From Candidatus Cloacimonas sp. (GTDB lineage Bacteria > Cloacimonadota > Cloacimonadia > Cloacimonadales > Cloacimonadaceae), in NCBI GenBank assembly GCA_039680785.1, contig JBDKSF010000082.1, forward strand, positions 1 through 36,220: 36,220 nucleotides of DNA, written 5' to 3'. Made by a program: the position numbers and the translations under genes. Of this stretch, positions 33,684 to 36,220 are shown in pieces. Each line of letters begins with the position of its first letter. The stretch's first letter is position 1. A model generated the notes under the pieces. The model was not told the origin of the DNA and made no database searches. It saw only the letters and a list, made by a program, of their open reading frames with translations.

Positions 33684-34763
33684 TTACTGTTTGAAGACAT
33701 ATTTACCCTTAATGCCTGTTTTCATTTGCATCGTTTGCAGCTTGCTGTTTTCGTCAAAATAAGCTTGCAGAAAAACGCCAGAAGCGCTGTTTATCATAAA
33801 GTCCTTTTTTTCGGTTTGATCTTGTTGGAAATAATAGTTCACTTTCCCTTCGGCAACGAAATTACGCAGTTGGTCATCCAGAAAATCCATTGTCACCATT
33901 TCTGCATCCACTTTATTTTTCTTATTGCCATAGCGTTCATCCGCAAAATCAATATGGCAGGAATCAATTAATTCTGCTTTTACCAGGGTTCTATCTTTCA
34001 AGAAGAGGTGAAATTCATTTGCCCGGGCGTCGGCAAAATCCGAGAAAAATTTTGGTTCACCGATAAAGACAGCTTTTTCATCGGTAAGGAAGTAGATCAA
34101 AAAATCGCTGGTTGACTGAAAATCGCCTCTATCCACTTTCACATTGAAGGTAGCGATCAATTTATTTTCCTCATCGTAAAATTCCATTTTTTCGGCTGAA
34201 ACGGTTAGAGTATCTTGTCTGCCGGAAGATAAAATTGGCTCTTCCAACAGGATAGCATAACCTTTTCCTCTGTCCCATTGAGCATATCCGCAATTAACAT
34301 TACCATTTTCCTGATAGTCATAACCGTGAACTTTATTCCAAGTAGTTAAGATATCATTTTTCTTATCATAAGTGGCATATTTACTTTTCAGCCAGCGATA
34401 GACGCCGTCTTTGGTTCTTTCCGTGGCAGTAATTCTGCCGCCCAAATTCATCAAATCTGGAATCCTATAATACGCTAATGTATCAGCTTCCAGTGTCAAA
34501 CTGTCATTTTTAACGATTACATTTCCTGATAAGCGAGCTATTTTTTGTTTATCCAAAATTAGGGCATTGCGACAAAGAAATTCTGTATTTCCATAGAAGA
34601 AATGAACATTTCCGTTCAGCTCCAATGCCTCTTCATTTTCCATTTTTGTCATAAACAGTTTATCCGAATGCACCAAGCGGAATTTTTCTTCCGGTTGCGT
34701 TTTTGCCATTAAAGGAAACAGGAGACACAAAACCAGTAGGCAAATCAGAATTCTTTTTACCAC
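33684..34763 (-). CDS. OstA/LptA-like periplasmic LPS transport protein
   Basis: A signal peptide (ILICLLVLCLLFPLMA, cut near residue 20) is followed by repeated OstA-type beta units, for example LELNGNVHFFYGNTEFLCRNALI, ARLSGNVIVKNDSLTLEADTLAYY and VDAEMVTMDFLDDQLRNFVAEGKV. These build the beta-jellyroll that carries LPS across the periplasm. The 359 residues are about twice an E. coli LptA and far shorter than LptD, so it is an extended bridge-like relative. The GTG start overlaps lptC by 7 nt with GAGGA upstream. No lptB is in the window. Confidence 0.82.
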   Translation of the reverse strand: MVKRILICLLVLCLLFPLMAKTQPEEKFRLVHSDKLFMTKMENEEALELNGNVHFFYGNTEFLCRNALILDKQKIARLSGNVIVKNDSLTLEADTLAYYRIPDLMNLGGRITATERTKDGVYRWLKSKYATYDKKNDILTTWNKVHGYDYQENGNVNCGYAQWDRGKGYAILLEEPILSSGRQDTLTVSAEKMEFYDEENKLIATFNVKVDRGDFQSTSDFLIYFLTDEKAVFIGEPKFFSDFADARANEFHLFLKDRTLVKAELIDSCHIDFADERYGNKKNKVDAEMVTMDFLDDQLRNFVAEGKVNYYFQQDQTEKKDFMINSASGVFLQAYFDENSKLQTMQMKTGIKGKYVFKQ

Positions 34764-35311
34764 TTAATTTCCTCTTTCTTAAAATACCCTTCCGCTGAAA
34801 CAGCATCCATTTCTACATAGCTCAGTTTGCTGTTTGTTCTTAAGTTCTTCCCCAACATCACATTGCCACTTCGGGTAACGGTAACTTCCAAAGGAGCGGA
34901 TATTTCATCCACAGTTCTATCCCATGCCATTTTTTGCGTAGCCAGAGTTCCATTGGGAGAAGTGAGTTTAGCATTGCCACTGGCAAATATATAATTTCGG
35001 GCTTCATCTACAATTGTGGTATCGGCTTTTATCACAGAGCTGATATTATTATTTTTATCAAAAGTGGTAAGGGTAACCTTATAGGCATAAAGCAAACGCC
35101 TGTCGTAAAACCTTTCAATTTTATCCGCTTCCAGAATATATTCATTGCGGTCGTTGTCCATCTGAGTAAGTTTTACTTGATAACTTGTTTCATCGGGTAA
35201 ATCGCGGGGCAAAATTCCAGTTTGGGATTGCAAATCCACTTTTTGGCAAGCAGAGAGCAAAATAATTATGCTAACTGATGCTATCCAGATAGGATATAAC
35301 CGTTTTTTCAT
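34757..35311 (-). CDS. lptC: LPS export protein LptC (lipoprotein-like)
   Basis: LptC links the LptBFG inner-membrane transporter to the LptA bridge. The N-terminus IWIASVSIIILLSAC is a hydrophobic helix ending in a lipobox-like LLSAC. This suggests a lipoprotein anchor in place of the transmembrane helix of E. coli LptC. The rest is a beta-jellyroll (YILEADKIERFYDRRLLYAY, ADTTIVDEARNYIFASGNAKL) typical of LptC/YrbK. The ATG has AAGG six bases upstream and lies inside kdsC (41-nt overlap). It is followed by the OstA-like gene. Confidence 0.87.
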   Translation of the reverse strand: MKKRLYPIWIASVSIIILLSACQKVDLQSQTGILPRDLPDETSYQVKLTQMDNDRNEYILEADKIERFYDRRLLYAYKVTLTTFDKNNNISSVIKADTTIVDEARNYIFASGNAKLTSPNGTLATQKMAWDRTVDEISAPLEVTVTRSGNVMLGKNLRTNSKLSYVEMDAVSAEGYFKKEEIKW

Positions 35312-35831
35312 AAATACCTTTATGGATCAGGACATAATTGATCATATCTCTTGCCGCTCCGTGTCCACCGTTATAATCAGAAACCCAATCCGCGATTTTA
35401 GTAACTCCAGCTTGAGCATTTGCCGGAGCAGCTGAAAAGGCAGCTTTTCTCATCGCAGGAACATCATTCCAGTCATCTCCCATATAAGCAACATTGGTAA
35501 AATTTAAGTTCAAGTCATTTAGCAGGTTATTTATACAATCGAGTTTATTGGCTACATTTTCGAAGAGATAAGTGATATTTAAATCACGACAGCGTCTTTC
35601 CAATGCCTCAGAACTGCGTCCAGTGATAATACTAACCATCATATCCGTATGCTGCAGCAGTTTGAATCCCAAACCATCATGACTATGAAAGTTTTTTAGT
35701 TCAATATTTTGGGAACCGTAAATAAAACGACCGTCAGTCAATACACCGTCACAATCAAAAATTAGCAGTTTGAGATCATTCCAAGGAACGACTCTTTTAT
35801 TGGGCTTAACAAAAGTTGTTTTATCATACAT
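35271..35831 (-). CDS. kdsC: 3-deoxy-D-manno-octulosonate 8-phosphate phosphatase KdsC
   Basis: KdsC removes phosphate from Kdo-8-phosphate to give Kdo for the LPS inner core. The HAD signature IFDCDGVLTDG lies near residue 28, FHSHDGLGFKLL follows, SIITGRSS is motif II and VAYMGDDWNDVPAM is the acidic motif. The 186 residues suit the tetrameric C0-type family. The ATG has AAGGA eight bases upstream. kdsA lies immediately upstream with a 12-base gap, and lptC overlaps the 3' end. Confidence 0.94.
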   Translation of the reverse strand: MYDKTTFVKPNKRVVPWNDLKLLIFDCDGVLTDGRFIYGSQNIELKNFHSHDGLGFKLLQHTDMMVSIITGRSSEALERRCRDLNITYLFENVANKLDCINNLLNDLNLNFTNVAYMGDDWNDVPAMRKAAFSAAPANAQAGVTKIADWVSDYNGGHGAARDMINYVLIHKGIYEKTVISYLDSIS

Positions 35832-35843
35832 AATAATAGTCCT

Positions 35844-36220
35844 TTAGTTTAAAACCCTTAAACAATCGCTTAGCAGGACTTCCATTTTAGCGAGAGGGAG
35901 CATACTGGCGGCATCGCTTTTTGCCTTTTCAGGATCAGGATGCGTTTCGATAAAAAGTCCTTTCACTTTTCCCGTAGCTATGGCTGCTTTAGCCATCGGA
36001 TAAGCAAATTCAGGATTTCCTCCTGAAAAATTACTTATTGAAGGTCTTTGCAGAGAATGAGTTACATCATACACAACCGGATACCCAAATTGGCTCATAA
36101 TGGCAAAACTACGAAAATCAACTACCAGATTATGATATCCAAAAGTGGTTCCGCGTTCGGTGAGCAAAATTTGTTCATTTCCGCTGGAAGAAGCTTTTTC
36201 CGCAGCTAATTTCATATCCT
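35844..36220 (-). CDS. kdsA: 2-dehydro-3-deoxyphosphooctonate aldolase KdsA (N-terminus cut by window end)
   Basis: KdsA condenses PEP with arabinose 5-phosphate to Kdo-8-phosphate. The visible 125 C-terminal codons include [48 protein letters not shown] and SMLPL, which match the second half of the TIM barrel. The N-terminal half, including the residue that separates metal-dependent from independent forms, is outside the window. It is the first visible gene of a kdsA-kdsC-lptC-ostA unit. Confidence 0.95.
   Translation of the reverse strand, partial: DMKLAAEKASSSGNEQILLTERGTTFGYHNLVVDFRSFAIMSQFGYPVVYDVTHSLQRPSISNFSGGNPEFAYPMAKAAIATGKVKGLFIETHPDPEKAKSDAASMLPLAKMEVLLSDCLRVLN

Overview
The window looks like an AT-rich chromosomal segment of a Gram-negative (diderm) bacterium related to the Fibrobacteres-Chlorobi-Bacteroidetes side of the tree. 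A Cloacimonadota (Candidatus Cloacimonas-like) genome is my best guess. The reasons are LPS/Kdo and heptose genes, an LptC/OstA pair, a very long secreted protein ending in a YPNPFNPxT-type sorting domain, and a catalytic (endonuclease-type) MutL. The assignment is inference from gene content; no search was run. Nothing resembles a phage, a transposase, a CRISPR array or a defence island.

Layout, left to right. (1) A leftward unit: a nucleoside-kinase-like protein with a ThrRS-like N-terminus, then mutL, then miaA (cut by the window start). (2) A YitT-family membrane protein reading right, convergent with an RNase II-family exoribonuclease reading left. The exonuclease lies directly downstream of a tRNA-Arg(CCT) gene that overlaps the apparent N-terminus of the ORF, so its start is moved to a TTG after the tRNA. 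(3) Divergent from these, asd and an M20 amidohydrolase overlap by one base, followed by a convergent Zn-ribbon NUDIX protein. (4) A 729-base gap holds a 17-bp perfect inverted repeat built from 11-nt units and a doubtful 47-codon ORF. (5) A 14.4-kb run of 17 co-directional genes, der to ctp, has no gap above 18 nt and many overlaps. It covers ribosome biogenesis and translation (der, rsfS, argS, rimI), phospholipid (plsY), purine (purF), heptose (hldE split in two), folate (folB, folK), nucleotide sugar (a GlmU-like protein without its acetyltransferase half), NAD (nadB), dTMP (tmk) and envelope proteolysis (ctp). (6) A 530-base gap holds a strong hairpin, a second 11-nt-periodic repeat cluster and a promoter-like site. 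(7) Two very large secreted beta-rich proteins converge on a cluster of hairpins; only the first carries the C-terminal sorting domain. (8) After a sparse 790-base gap comes a leftward Kdo/LPS-export unit: kdsA (cut by the window end), kdsC, lptC and an OstA-like gene.

How it fits together: most of the window is housekeeping and envelope biogenesis. Heptose activation, Kdo synthesis and LPS transport feed the outer membrane, PlsY feeds phospholipid, and the GlmU-like protein feeds UDP-sugar. The features most worth a second look are the two 11-nt-periodic intergenic elements on either side of the 17-gene block, the ArgRS whose HIGH motif reads N-I-V-N, the tRNA-Arg/exoribonuclease arrangement, the GlmU-like truncation, and the domain insertion inside a secreted fibronectin type III fold. 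I did not find a convincing wholly new multi-gene system.
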